Source: Kitasatospora phosalacinea | GTDB lineage: Bacteria; Actinomycetota; Actinomycetes; Streptomycetales; Streptomycetaceae | Reading direction: 5' to 3' | DNA: 36,401 nucleotides | Assembly (NCBI RefSeq): GCF_000717185.1 | Contig: NZ_JNYE01000080.1 | Coordinates: 1-36,401 of the forward strand | Shown here: positions 7,919 through 15,642 of the stretch, piece by piece | How the letters are laid out: each line of letters opens with the position of its first letter | Numbering within the stretch: position 1 is the first letter of the stretch | Notes under the pieces: generated by a model | Told to the model about the DNA's origin: nothing | The model's database searches: none | What the model saw: only the letters and a program-made list of their open reading frames with translations | Translations under genes and position numbers: made by a program

Positions 7919-8932
7919 TCAAGGCAGTCGCGCGAGCAGGTCGTCCATGGCCGCCTGCCCGGCTTCCAGCGCGGCCTGCAGCAGCGCCGGGTCGCGGGCC
8001 AGGCGTCCGACCTTCGGGGTGTCCGGGCCGGGGCGGACGGAGAGCACTGCGGGGCCGTCCGCGGGCGGGGCCAGGTCGTGGCGGCCGAGCAACTCCTCGT
8101 CGGCGCGCAGCCGTTCGGCCCGCGCCAGGTAGGAGTCGCGCAGCGCCGCCGGGTAGCGGCGCAGGACGGTCCGGGCGATCACCCGGGAGCCGCGCGAGGG
8201 GGCGAGCACCGCCGGGGCCGCCGCCGGGGCAGCTGTCGCCGGGGCCGCGACCGGGCCGCGCGAGCGCAGCACCAGCACGTGGGTGGCGCCCTGGGCGAGC
8301 GCGGTGCGGAACGGGACGGACTCGGCGAGCCCGGCGTCGTAGTAGCGGCTGCCGTCGAGTTCGACGGGCGGCCCGGCGAGCAGCGGGAGGGCGGCGCTGG
8401 CGCGCAGGGCCAGGCGCAGCCGGGCCGGGTCGGTGAGCAGCGGGTGGAGGTCGGTGGAGAGGCCGGTGCCGGTGTGGGTGGCGAGCGGGTGCAGGGTGGT
8501 GGGGTTGGCCAGGATCGCGTCGAAGTCCATCCGGGCGACGTGCGCGTAGAGGTGCTCGACCAGGTTGTGCAGGTCGACGACGGGACGGCCGCGCAGCGGG
8601 TTGCCGGGGCGGATCATCGCCCGGGCGTACTCGGCGTCGGCCCAGCCCGCGAGCTGTCCGGGGTCGCTGCTGAGCAGCCACGCCCCGGTCAGCGCCCCCG
8701 CGGAGGCGCCGTAGACGGCGTCGAACGCGCCGGTGAGCCCGGCCTCGTGGAGGGAGAGCGCCATGCCGCCGGAGATGATGCCGCGCATGCCGCCGCCCTC
8801 GACGGCGAGGGCGATCCGTCGGCCGTCGGTGCGCGCGCCGGGGCGGCTCGCGGTGCGCCGCCGTTCGGCGAGGGCGGCCAGGACGTCGTGCCGGGCCCGG
8901 CCGCCCGCGGCCTCGAAGTCCTGCTGGTCCAC
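7919..8932 (-). CDS. Patatin-like phospholipase
   Basis: This is a 337-aa protein with all the hallmarks of a bacterial patatin-like acyl hydrolase: an oxyanion-hole glycine run (E45-GGGMRG-51), the nucleophile motif G75-A-S77-A-G79 and the catalytic dyad aspartate in Y-D199-A-G. Patatin-fold enzymes hydrolyse acyl esters of phospholipids or lipids with a Ser-Asp dyad. No signal peptide is evident, so the enzyme probably acts in the cytosol or at the inner membrane face. GTG 8932 was chosen because GGGA lies seven bases upstream. The frame extends to 9025, but the extra residues are Arg-rich and unstructured. An Ala/Pro-rich insertion near residue 220 is a lineage-type linker. Confidence 0.88.
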   Translation of the reverse strand: MDQQDFEAAGGRARHDVLAALAERRRTASRPGARTDGRRIALAVEGGGMRGIISGGMALSLHEAGLTGAFDAVYGASAGALTGAWLLSSDPGQLAGWADAEYARAMIRPGNPLRGRPVVDLHNLVEHLYAHVARMDFDAILANPTTLHPLATHTGTGLSTDLHPLLTDPARLRLALRASAALPLLAGPPVELDGSRYYDAGLAESVPFRTALAQGATHVLVLRSRGPVAAPATAAPAAAPAVLAPSRGSRVIARTVLRRYPAALRDSYLARAERLRADEELLGRHDLAPPADGPAVLSVRPGPDTPKVGRLARDPALLQAALEAGQAAMDDLLARLP

Positions 8933-9126
8933 GCTTCTGCTCCCGCGCTCGTGCCTGCCGCCGTGCCCCGGGCGCCGCCGCCGGGTGCCGGGGCGGGCCG
9001 TCCGGAACGCCCAGAAGTGTCGCACACGAACCCGGTGCGCCGTCCGGCCCCTCCGCGCTCCGCCGCCGGGGCGTCCGCGGGCGCGCCCTGCCCGCGGTGC
9101 GCCTTTCGCCCTGTTATCTGTGGTCG

Positions 9127-10161
9127 ATGCCCCTCCTCAACCGCGCGCCCCGGCTGCGCGCCGCCACCGCCGTCCTCGCCGCCACCGGCGCCGTCGCGGC
9201 GGCCACCCTGCTCCCCGCCGCGCGTTCCGCGTCCGCCGCGCCGGGGGACCTGGCGAGCGCGACGCTGGTGCAGCTCACCAACCAGGACGTCCCGGCGATC
9301 GGCCTGTCGGCGTACCGCGGCGCGTACGGCACCGCGAGCTCCAGCACGGTGCCCGACACCGACACGGCGGACTTCGCCGCGGACCCGGACGGGATGCTGT
9401 CCCGGATCAGCATCTCCACGAAGACCACGCGGACCGCCACCGACCCGGCCAAGTACTTCGCACAGGCCCAACTCACCAACCTGGTGGTGTGGTTCAACTC
9501 CACCGAGTTCATCCACTACGGCCCGGTCGAGGTCGGCTCGGTGGCCTCCCTGGACTCGTACGCGGAGTGCGTGCCGCCGCCGGTCGGCCCGTACGCACTG
9601 GCGTACAACCACACCGACGGCGACCAGGTGACCGTCCTCGGCCACCGGGTCGGCGTCGGCACCACCCGGCTCCCGATCACCGGCGCGGACCTCGGCCTGC
9701 CCGCCACCATCGGGCCCTCCACGCTGGACGTCACGGTGACCCAGCACGCCGACCCGGCCACGCAGGTCCCGCAGTACACCGCGGACGCCTGGCTGGACAT
9801 CAGCGTCTCCGGCACCTTCAACAACCTTCAGGGCCAGCAGCTCTACACCGGCAAGGTCACCGACGCCCGCCTCGGCGAGGTCCACGTCACCTGCCCGAAC
9901 ACCAGCCCCAGCCCGTCCCCCAGCCCCAGCCCCAGTCCCAGCCCCAGTCCCAGCCCGACGGAGGAACCCAGCCCGCCCCCGACACCCACGCCGACCCCAA
10001 CGCCGACCCCGACCCCGGCCCCGACGCCCACCAGCCCGGCCCCCGTCCCGCTGCCGGACACCGGCGCCGACGGCCGCAGCCTCGCCCTGGGCGCCGCCGC
10101 GCTGGGCCTGTGCGTGCTGGGCGCCGGAGCCCTGGTGCTCTCCCGCCGCCGTCGGCGCTGA
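9127..10161 (+). CDS. Secreted LPxTG-type cell-wall-anchored protein
   Basis: This is a 344-aa protein. The N-terminal signal peptide has RAPRLR, an Ala-rich core and likely cleavage after SASA near residue 37. An ectodomain of about 220 residues follows, with no family I can name with confidence; its style is similar to choice-of-anchor actinobacterial proteins. It carries an NTTF-free, Asn/Thr-rich beta-type sequence and few Cys. Then comes a long Pro-rich wall-spanning stalk of (SP)n and (PT)n repeats, and a C-terminal sorting signal: LPDTG, a hydrophobic helix and RRRRR. Sortase would cleave between Thr and Gly. No sortase gene is nearby. The start is ATG 9127. No Shine-Dalgarno sequence is visible and TTATCT sits eight to thirteen bases upstream, so a leaderless transcript is possible. 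Confidence 0.82.
   Translation: MPLLNRAPRLRAATAVLAATGAVAAATLLPAARSASAAPGDLASATLVQLTNQDVPAIGLSAYRGAYGTASSSTVPDTDTADFAADPDGMLSRISISTKTTRTATDPAKYFAQAQLTNLVVWFNSTEFIHYGPVEVGSVASLDSYAECVPPPVGPYALAYNHTDGDQVTVLGHRVGVGTTRLPITGADLGLPATIGPSTLDVTVTQHADPATQVPQYTADAWLDISVSGTFNNLQGQQLYTGKVTDARLGEVHVTCPNTSPSPSPSPSPSPSPSPSPTEEPSPPPTPTPTPTPTPTPAPTPTSPAPVPLPDTGADGRSLALGAAALGLCVLGAGALVLSRRRRR
9901..10031 (+). repeat. Pro-Ser / Pro-Thr stalk coding repeats
   Basis: Six-base AGCCCC/AGTCCC units, followed by ACGCCG/ACCCCG units, encode (SP)n and (TP)n of the wall stalk. Such tracts vary in length between strains by slippage, always in frame. Confidence 0.75.
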
Positions 10162-10201
10162 CCTTCCGCCATCCACCCCGTACCGTCATCCTCCGGAACG
10201 C

Positions 10202-10207
10202 TAACGT
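10202..10207 (+). promoter_or_regulatory. Candidate -10 box for leaderless methyltransferase
   Basis: TAACGT lies at -12 to -7 relative to the ATG at 10214. This is the geometry expected if transcription starts at the A of the start codon. No ribosome site precedes the ATG. No good -35 is visible. Confidence 0.35.
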
Positions 10208-10213
10208 GACGGC

Positions 10214-10822
10214 ATGTCCGTACTCGGAACGTCCTCCCACGCCGACACCGGTACCGCCGCCCTGCCCGAACCCGTCGCCCGAGCCGTCGAGTTGGCGGCC
10301 GGGGCGGGCTTCGACCAGTCCTGCCGACCGGAGCACGGACGGCTGCTGCAGGCCCTCGCCGCGGGCGCGGCCCCGGGCGGGCGGATCGGCGAGACCGGCA
10401 CCGGCTACGGGGTCGGGCTGGGCTGGCTGCTGGCCGGGCGGCGCCCCGGCGTACGGGTGGTGAGCGTCGAGCGGGAGGCCGAACGCGTCGCCGCGGTACG
10501 GGAGTTGTTTGCCGACGTGCCCGACCTGGAGGTGGTGCACGGCGACTGGACGGCGATCCACCCGCACGGCCCGTTCGACCTGCTGGTGCTGGACGGCGGC
10601 GGCAACGGCAAGCAGACCGCGGCCGCCGACCCCGAACGCCTGCTCACCCCCGGCGGCACCCTGGTCGTCGACGACCTGACCCCGCTCACCGCCTGGCCGC
10701 CCACCTACCGGGGCGCCCCCGACACCGGCCGCACCGTCTGGTACGACCACCCGGCCCTGCTCACCACCGAGGTCCGCCTCGCCCCCGACCTCGCCACCCT
10801 GCTCGCCACCCGCCGCCCCTGA
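10214..10822 (+). CDS. O-methyltransferase-like class I SAM methyltransferase
   Basis: This is a 202-aa protein that matches the O-methyltransferase (catechol OMT/YrrM-like) fold. Early helices (VARAVELAAGAGFDQSCRPEHGRLLQAL) precede motif I GRIGETGTGYGVGLGWLL. Next come VVSVEREAERV (acidic ribose-binding residue), the metal/catalysis-type block DLLVLDGGGNGKQTA and GGTLVVDDLTPL. This subgroup often lacks a clear substrate. It probably transfers a methyl group from SAM to a small molecule; the target is unknown. The start at ATG 10214 agrees with the absence of a Shine-Dalgarno sequence and a -10-like box just upstream. It is convergent with the truncated MarR-type fragment. Confidence 0.75.
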   Translation: MSVLGTSSHADTGTAALPEPVARAVELAAGAGFDQSCRPEHGRLLQALAAGAAPGGRIGETGTGYGVGLGWLLAGRRPGVRVVSVEREAERVAAVRELFADVPDLEVVHGDWTAIHPHGPFDLLVLDGGGNGKQTAAADPERLLTPGGTLVVDDLTPLTAWPPTYRGAPDTGRTVWYDHPALLTTEVRLAPDLATLLATRRP

Positions 10823-10839
10823 CGGCCCGCCAACTGCCG

Positions 10840-10901
10840 CCCCTCAACGGCCCACCCCTCAACGGCCCGCGGCCTGCCGGACCGCCGCCTGCCGGACCGC
10901 C
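10840..10901. repeat. Two adjacent short direct repeats in convergent spacer
   Basis: CCCCTCAACGGCCC occurs at 10840-10853 and 10855-10868. GCCTGCCGGACCGCC occurs at 10872-10886 and, immediately after, at 10887-10901. Both pairs lie in the 90-bp spacer between the methyltransferase and the MarR-type fragment. Confidence 0.7.
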
Positions 10902-10912
10902 CCGCCGCGCGG

Positions 10913-11140
10913 TCAGGCGCCGCTCGGCCCGGGGGCGCAGGGGCCTTCGTACTCCCGGCCGTTCTCGACCCGGACGACAGGGTCGCCGACCAGCCCGGCG
11001 AGCAGGACGCGCAGGGACTTCTGGGCCCGCGGCTCCAGATCGGCGAGCAGGTGGTCCTCGATCGCCAGGACGTCCTCGCGCGCGGCGTCCAGGACGCGGC
11101 GGCCCAGCCCCAGCCCCGGCCTGGCCCCAACCTCCCTCAC
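10913..11140 (-). pseudogene. Truncated MarR-family regulator remnant
   Basis: A 75-aa reading frame corresponds to only the C-terminal dimerisation part of a MarR-type regulator: the helix LDAAREDVLAIEDHLLADLEPRAQKSLRVLLAGLVGDPV resembles the final helices of that family. A normal MarR protein has about 140-160 residues, so the N-terminal helix and the whole winged-helix DNA-binding domain are missing. The start would be GTG 11140 directly behind a palindrome that looks like the gene's own operator. This suggests an internal deletion that kept the promoter but removed the DNA-binding half. It could still act as a dimerisation decoy; equally it may be dead. It is divergent from the FAD oxidase gene. 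Family assignment from such a short piece is moderate. Confidence 0.5.
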
Positions 11141-11146
11141 CCTGCC

Positions 11147-11170
11147 TTACGTCAACGCCATTGACGTTAA
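11147..11170. promoter_or_regulatory. Palindromic operator between MarR remnant and FAD oxidase
   Basis: ACGTCAA (11149-11155), a five-base spacer and TTGACGT (11161-11167) form an inverted repeat with extra AT-rich flanks (TTA ... TTAA). Each arm also contains TTGACG, a -35-like hexamer, pointing outward on either strand, so divergent promoters may overlap the operator. MarR-type regulators typically bind such palindromes in the divergent spacer. Confidence 0.55.
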
Positions 11171-11263
11171 ATGCGCCCAGGCGGTCTCATGGCGTCATCC
11201 GGGCCCCGCACTCTCCGCGCCGGGGCCCGGACACGCCCGTGCACCGCCGAAGGAGCCTCCGCC

Positions 11264-12661
11264 ATGGCCGATCCCGTCCACGCCCTCCGGGACGCCCAGC
11301 CCACCCCCTTCTGGCTCGACGACCCCGGCCGGCCCGCGGCCCGGCCCGCCCTGACCGGCGACACCCGCTGCGACCTGCTGGTGGTCGGCGGCGGCTACGG
11401 CGGCCTGTGGACCGCGCTGCTCGCCAAGGAGCGCGACCCCGGGCGCGACGTCCTGCTGGTCGAGGCCCGCGAGAGCGGCTGGGCGGCCTCCGGGCGCAAC
11501 GGCGGCTTCTGCGAGTCCAGCCTCACCCACGGCCTCGCCAACGGCCACCGGCGCTGGCCCGCCGAACTCGCCGCACTCGAACGGCTCGGCCGCGCCAACC
11601 TCGACGCGATGCAGGACGCCGTCCACCGCTACGGCATCGACTGCGACTGGCGGCGCAGCGGCTCCCTCGCCGTCGCCACCCGGCCCCACCAGGTCGGCGA
11701 GCTGCGGGAGTTCGCCGAGCTCGCCGCCCGCTACGGCAGCCACCACGACGTCCTCGACCGGGACGAGGTGCGCGCCCAGGTCGACTCCCCCACCTTCCTC
11801 GGCGGCCTGTGGGACCGCCACGGCGTCGCCATGGTCAACCCCGCCCGCCTCGCCTGGGGCCTCAAGCGGGCCTGCGAGGAGCTCGGCGTCCGGATCCACG
11901 AGCACACCCCCGCCACCGACCTCGCCGCCACCCCCACCGGCGTCGCCGTCCGCACCCCCTACGGCCGGATCACCGCCGGACGCGTCGCCCTCGCCACCAA
12001 CGCCTTCCCGTCCCTGCTGCGCCGCCACCGCCCCTACACCGTGCCGGTCTACGACTACGCGCTGATGACCGAGCCGCTCAGCGCCGCCCAGCTGGCCGCG
12101 GTCGGCTGGCGGGGCCGCCAGGGCTGGGCCGACAGCGACAACCACTTCCACTACGTCCGGCTCTCCGCCGACGACCGGATCCTGTTCGGCGGCTACGACG
12201 TCGTCCACCGCTACCGCGGCCGGGTCAGCGCCGACCGCGACCAGCGCCCCGAGACCTTCGCCACCCTGGCCCGGCACTTCGCCCGCACCTTCCCGCAGTT
12301 GGAGGGCCTGCGCTTCACCCACGCCTGGGGCGGCGCCATCGACACCTGCACCCGGTTCTCCGCCTTCTTCGACCTCAGCCACGGCGGCCGGGTCGCCTAC
12401 GCCGCGGGCTACACCGGCCTCGGCGTCGGCGCGACCCGCTTCGGCGCGGAGGTGGTCCTCGACCTCCTCGCGGGGGCCCGCACCGAACGCACCGCCCTGG
12501 AGCTGGTCCGCCGCAAGCCGCTGCCCTTCCCGCCCGAGCCGGTCCGCTCCCTCGGCATCGGCCTCACCCAGTGGTCCCTGCACCGCGCCGACGCCCGCGC
12601 CGGGCGGCGCAACCTCTGGCTCAGGGCCATGGACCGGCTCGGCCTGGGCTTCGACAGCTGA
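11264..12661 (+). CDS. FAD-dependent amine/amino-acid oxidoreductase (DAO family)
   Basis: This is a 465-aa flavoprotein. The dinucleotide-binding motif is G42-G-G-Y-G-G47, followed by an acidic strand end (LLVEARESGWAASGRNGGF). The substrate/FAD segment GRNGGFCESSLTHGLANG and the C-terminal WGGAIDTCTRFSAFF ... GYTGLGVGATRFGAEV match the DAO family, closest in style to gamma-glutamylputrescine oxidase (PuuB-like) proteins. These oxidise primary or secondary amines with FAD, releasing an aldehyde or imine and H2O2. I chose ATG 11264 because AGGAG lies eight bases upstream; the frame opens at 11171 but the extra residues look non-coding. It is probably controlled from the palindrome at 11147-11170. 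It is convergent with the MBL hydrolase (43-bp spacer). Confidence 0.85.
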   Translation: MADPVHALRDAQPTPFWLDDPGRPAARPALTGDTRCDLLVVGGGYGGLWTALLAKERDPGRDVLLVEARESGWAASGRNGGFCESSLTHGLANGHRRWPAELAALERLGRANLDAMQDAVHRYGIDCDWRRSGSLAVATRPHQVGELREFAELAARYGSHHDVLDRDEVRAQVDSPTFLGGLWDRHGVAMVNPARLAWGLKRACEELGVRIHEHTPATDLAATPTGVAVRTPYGRITAGRVALATNAFPSLLRRHRPYTVPVYDYALMTEPLSAAQLAAVGWRGRQGWADSDNHFHYVRLSADDRILFGGYDVVHRYRGRVSADRDQRPETFATLARHFARTFPQLEGLRFTHAWGGAIDTCTRFSAFFDLSHGGRVAYAAGYTGLGVGATRFGAEVVLDLLAGARTERTALELVRRKPLPFPPEPVRSLGIGLTQWSLHRADARAGRRNLWLRAMDRLGLGFDS

Positions 12662-12704
12662 CCCCGCCGAGGGACCCCGCCGAACGGCCCCGCCGAGCGG
12701 CCCC

Positions 12705-13412
12705 TCAGCCCGGGTACGGCGCCGCGGCGGCGGCGCGCAGGCGGTGGGCGGCGCCGGTGAGGATCGGGTCGCCGTGGCCGAAGCAGGCGGTGGCGGCGTC
12801 GAGTTCGGCGAGGCGGCGCAGGGAGGCGACGGCCTGCTCGTGGGAGCGGTTGAAGACGCCGACCATGGTGTGGCCCTGGACGTTGGCGACCGCGTCGCCG
12901 GTGAAGAGGACGCCGGGGCCGGGCAGGTACAGGGCGATGCTGCCGTCGGTGTGGCCGGGGACGCCGACCACGTGCGCGCCGCCGCCGAAGTCGAGGACGT
13001 CGCCGTCCGCCAGCTCCCGGTCGACCCGGGCGGGCGGGGCGGGCGGCAGGGCGGGCTTGTTCTCGTACAGGGCGCGCTCCCAGTCGGGGACGTCGTCGAA
13101 CACCGGTGGGGCGTACGGGTGTTCGCCGCGGACGACCGGTGCCTCCAGCCGGTGGGCCAGCACCTCGACGCCCGGCCAGGCACCGATCGCGGCGGCCGCG
13201 CCCGCGTGGTCCTCGTGCCCGTGGGTGAGCACGACCCGGTCCAGGTCGCCCTCCCGCAGCCCGAGTCGGCCGATCGCCTCGGCGACGGCCCGCTCCGAGC
13301 CGCTGATGCCGGTGTCGACGAGGGTGAGCGAGTCCGCGTCCCGCCACAGGTAGGCGTGTCCGATCTCGAAGCGGAGCTGGAACAGCTGCGGTGACAGTTC
13401 GACGAGGCACAT
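12705..13412 (-). CDS. MBL-fold metallo-hydrolase
   Basis: This is a 235-aa protein with the metal-binding motif H64-G-H66-E-D68-H69, preceded by LVDTG (D33) and followed by GVPGHTDGS and LFTGDAVAN. These are the standard ligands of a binuclear zinc/iron site in the metallo-beta-lactamase superfamily. The layout is like glyoxalase II-type and related hydrolases; the substrate is not predictable. The start at ATG 13412 has no strong competing start. The gene is convergent with the FAD oxidase; the 181-bp region upstream of it contains the 21-23-bp tandem repeat that abuts the CsaA-like gene. It could detoxify a product of the neighbouring oxidase, but the two are on opposite strands and nothing else ties them. 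Confidence 0.85.
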   Translation of the reverse strand: MCLVELSPQLFQLRFEIGHAYLWRDADSLTLVDTGISGSERAVAEAIGRLGLREGDLDRVVLTHGHEDHAGAAAAIGAWPGVEVLAHRLEAPVVRGEHPYAPPVFDDVPDWERALYENKPALPPAPPARVDRELADGDVLDFGGGAHVVGVPGHTDGSIALYLPGPGVLFTGDAVANVQGHTMVGVFNRSHEQAVASLRRLAELDAATACFGHGDPILTGAAHRLRAAAAAPYPG

Positions 13413-13526
13413 GCCCGGCTGAACGACCCGCCCCCGCGGCGGTACCGGCCGTTCACCCGGGGTCGCGGCGATGCCACCCGTTCGGCGGGCAGCACGCCGC
13501 GACCGTCCGCGGGCGGGTGGCGCGGG

Positions 13527-13615
13527 GTCAGCCGACCACGTCCCCGGGCGTCAGCCGATCACGTCCCGGGGTCAGCCGACCACGTCCCGGACGTCAGCCG
13601 ATCACGTCCCCGGGC
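13527..13615. repeat. 21-23-bp tandem repeat, four copies, overlapping a gene end
   Basis: Four head-to-tail units begin GTCAGCCGA(C/T)CACGTCCC at 13527, 13550, 13571 and 13593. They differ in length (23, 21, 22, 23 bp) and alternate CCGAC/CCGAT. The fourth copy contains the last seven codons and the stop of the CsaA-like gene, so the array looks like repeated duplication of that gene's 3' end into the downstream spacer. Each unit keeps a TGA in the gene's orientation. Confidence 0.85.
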
Positions 13616-13944
13616 GCGGCCACCGACTCGGGCGAGAGCAGGTGGACGCGGCCGTCGCCGTCGTACGAGCCGAGGATCAGGAACTCGCTGGTGAACCCGG
13701 CGATCCGCTTGGCGCCGAGGTTGACCACCCCGATGACCAGGCGGTCCTTCAGTTCGTCGATGCGGTAGCCGGTGACCTGGGCACTGGTCTGCAGGACGCC
13801 GACCGGGCCGAAGTCGGCCTTGATCTTGTAGGCGGGCTTGCGCGCCTCGGGGAACTCGTCGACCTCCAGGATCCGGCCGACCCGGATGTCGGCGGAGAAG
13901 AAGTGGCCGGCGTCGGTCTGCGGCTTGGGATCGTTGCTGCTCAT
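13594..13944 (-). CDS. CsaA-family tRNA-binding domain protein
   Basis: This is a 116-aa stand-alone tRNA-binding (OB-fold) protein. FFSADIRVGRILEVDEFPEARKPAYKIKADFG, LQTSAQVTGY and VVNLGAKRIAGFTSEFLILGS line up with CsaA along its whole length, including the helix and strand signature DFGPxGxxQTSAQ. CsaA-like proteins bind tRNA or act as export-linked chaperones; the cell role in actinomycetes is unclear. The start is ATG 13944 (MSSNDPKP), with AGGA about 12 bases upstream. It follows mtnP by 46 bp on the same strand and is probably the last gene of the methionine-salvage operon, perhaps by chance position. Confidence 0.85.
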   Translation of the reverse strand: MSSNDPKPQTDAGHFFSADIRVGRILEVDEFPEARKPAYKIKADFGPVGVLQTSAQVTGYRIDELKDRLVIGVVNLGAKRIAGFTSEFLILGSYDGDGRVHLLSPESVAAPGDVIG

Positions 13945-13990
13945 GCGCTGTGGTCTTCCTCGTCTGGTGCGCGGCCGACGGCGGCCGCAG

Positions 13991-14845
13991 TCACGGGAGT
14001 TCGAACGGCAGGTGGAGACCGTCGAGGGCCCGGGCACAGCGGCAGTCGCGGTGCTCGGGCAGCAGTTCCACCGCTGTGATCACGATCTCACGCAGGCGCT
14101 CGATGTTGCGGGCGAACACCGCGAAAACCTCTTCCTGGGCGACGCTCTCGGCCGCGTCGATGCCCGCGTCGACGTCGGTGACGAGTGCCAACGGGGTGTA
14201 GCAGAGCGCGAGTTCGCGGGCGAGGACGGCTTCCGGGTGGCCGGTCATGTTGACGATCGACCAGCCCGCGGCGGCGAACCACTGCGATTCGGCGCGGGTG
14301 GAGAAGCGCGGCCCCTCGACCACCACCATGGTGCCGCCGTCGTGCGCCTCGGTGCCGCGCGCCCGGGCCGCCGCCACGGCCGCCCGGCGGCCGTTCCCGC
14401 AGTAGGGGTCGGCGAACTGGACGTGCAGCGCGCCCTCGTCGAAGTAGCTCTGGACCCGGCCGCTGGTGCGGTCCACCAGCTGGTCGGGGACCACCAGCGC
14501 GCCGGGCGGCAGGTCGCGGCGGAGCGAGCCGACGGCGCACGGGGCGAGGACCTGCCGGACGCCGAGGGTGCGCAGCGCCCACAGGTTGGCGCGGTAGTTG
14601 ATCCGGTGCGGGGGCAGGGCGTGGCCGCGGCCGTGCCGGGGCAGGAAGGCGACCTGCCGCCCGGCGACGGTGCCGACCGCGAGCAGGTCGGAGGGCGGGC
14701 CGTAGGGCGTGTCGACCTTCACCTCCCGGGCGCCGTGCAGGAGTTGGTAGAAGCCGCTGCCGCCGATCACCCCGATCGGGGCAGCCGGGTCCTCAGTCGG
14801 ATCCTCGGTCGGGTGCCCGAACGGGTGCTGGTCCTCGGTGGTCAC
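13991..14845 (-). CDS. mtnP: S-methyl-5'-thioadenosine phosphorylase
   Basis: This is a 284-aa member of the PNP/MTAP family. IGVIGGSGFYQLL at the N-terminus (phosphate site), PRHGRGHALPPHRINYRANLWAL, VEGPRFSTRAES and VNMTGHPEAVLARE are the signature blocks. It splits MTA with phosphate into adenine and 5-methylthioribose-1-phosphate, the first step of methionine salvage from SAM-derived MTA. PNP-type specificity cannot be excluded by sequence alone, but the operon context strongly supports MTA. The start GTG 14845 overlaps the mtnC stop (GTGA), so the genes are translationally coupled. Its presence removes the need for a separate methylthioribose kinase, and none is visible. Confidence 0.9.
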   Translation of the reverse strand: MTTEDQHPFGHPTEDPTEDPAAPIGVIGGSGFYQLLHGAREVKVDTPYGPPSDLLAVGTVAGRQVAFLPRHGRGHALPPHRINYRANLWALRTLGVRQVLAPCAVGSLRRDLPPGALVVPDQLVDRTSGRVQSYFDEGALHVQFADPYCGNGRRAAVAAARARGTEAHDGGTMVVVEGPRFSTRAESQWFAAAGWSIVNMTGHPEAVLARELALCYTPLALVTDVDAGIDAAESVAQEEVFAVFARNIERLREIVITAVELLPEHRDCRCARALDGLHLPFELP

Positions 14846-15642
14846 GGCTGGTCTGCCTTCCGGTCGTCGGCGGGGCCCCGGAGGGCGATCTCCGCGAGGG
14901 TGGTGATCCAGCGGAGGTCGCCGGTGGTCGGGGGCGCGCCGTCGCGGGCCACGCCGACGGCGTGCCAGCCCGCGGCGGTGGCGGCGGCGAGCTCGCCGGG
15001 CAGGTCGCTGAGGAAGAGGGTGCGCCCGGGCGGGACCCCGATGGCCCGGCCGATCGCCCGGTAGGAGCCGGGGTCGTGCTTGCCGCCCGCGCTGTCCAGG
15101 TCGAAGTAGCCGTCGAGCAGCGGGGTGAGGTCGCCGCGGCCGCTGTGCCGGAACCAGTCGCGCTGGGCGGGGCGGGCGCCGGAGGAGTAGACGTAGCGGG
15201 CGATCCCGGCGGCGGCCCAGGTCTCCAGCGCGCCGGGCACGTCCTCGTACACGTGCCCGGTGAGGGTGCCGTCGGCGTAGCCGTCGGCCCAGATCGCGGC
15301 CTGGACTGCCTTCAGCGCGGGCGACTTGACGTCGGCGTCGGTCCAGGCGGTGAGCGCGGCGACGGCGCCCGCCTCGGCCAGCGCGGGGTCGTCGGCGGCG
15401 GCGCGGACGAGGTCCAGCAGTTCGGCGGTGCGGGCCCGGCCGCGCCGGGCGGCGAACCAGCTCGCGTACCGGGCGCGGGCGTAGGGGAAGAGCACCTGCT
15501 GCACGTGGGAGGCCGAGCCGACGGTGCCCTCGATGTCGACGACGACGGCGTCGACCCGCAGCGCGGGGGCGTCCGCGCCGACCCGCAGCGCGGGGGCATC
15601 GGTCCGCGGGGCGGCCGCGTCGGTCCGCGGGGCGGCGCTCAC
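14842..15642 (-). CDS. mtnC: Enolase-phosphatase E1 (acireductone synthase)
   Basis: This is a 266-aa HAD-superfamily protein. The nucleophile motif D36-I-E38-G-T and VQQVLFPYARARYASWF match MtnC. VYSSGARPAQRDWFRHS and GGKHDPGSYRAIGRAIG (the HAD motif II Ser and motif III Lys regions) and FLSDLPGELAAATAAGW (motif IV Asp) follow. It enolises 2,3-diketo-5-methylthiopentyl-1-phosphate and removes phosphate to give acireductone. The first ~32 residues are a small internal repeat (AAPRTDA and ADAPALRV repeated) that precedes the catalytic domain and is probably disordered. GTG 15642 overlaps the mtnD stop (GTGA), and the 3' end overlaps mtnP in the same way. Confidence 0.9.
   Translation of the reverse strand: MSAAPRTDAAAPRTDAPALRVGADAPALRVDAVVVDIEGTVGSASHVQQVLFPYARARYASWFAARRGRARTAELLDLVRAAADDPALAEAGAVAALTAWTDADVKSPALKAVQAAIWADGYADGTLTGHVYEDVPGALETWAAAGIARYVYSSGARPAQRDWFRHSGRGDLTPLLDGYFDLDSAGGKHDPGSYRAIGRAIGVPPGRTLFLSDLPGELAAATAAGWHAVGVARDGAPPTTGDLRWITTLAEIALRGPADDRKADQP

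Noticed and set aside
7416..8132. Possible collagen-like protein on the plus strand
   Set aside because: It starts inside the methyltransferase gene, runs antisense into the patatin gene, and owes its pattern to the 9-bp DNA repeat. No Shine-Dalgarno sequence or plausible start was found.
9097..9126. Upstream GTG start for the LPxTG protein
   Set aside because: It would add a non-signal-like segment before a clean signal peptide that begins at ATG 9127.
13527..13615. Integration att site
   Set aside because: There is no tRNA gene or integrase. The repeat is local and derived from the adjacent gene end.
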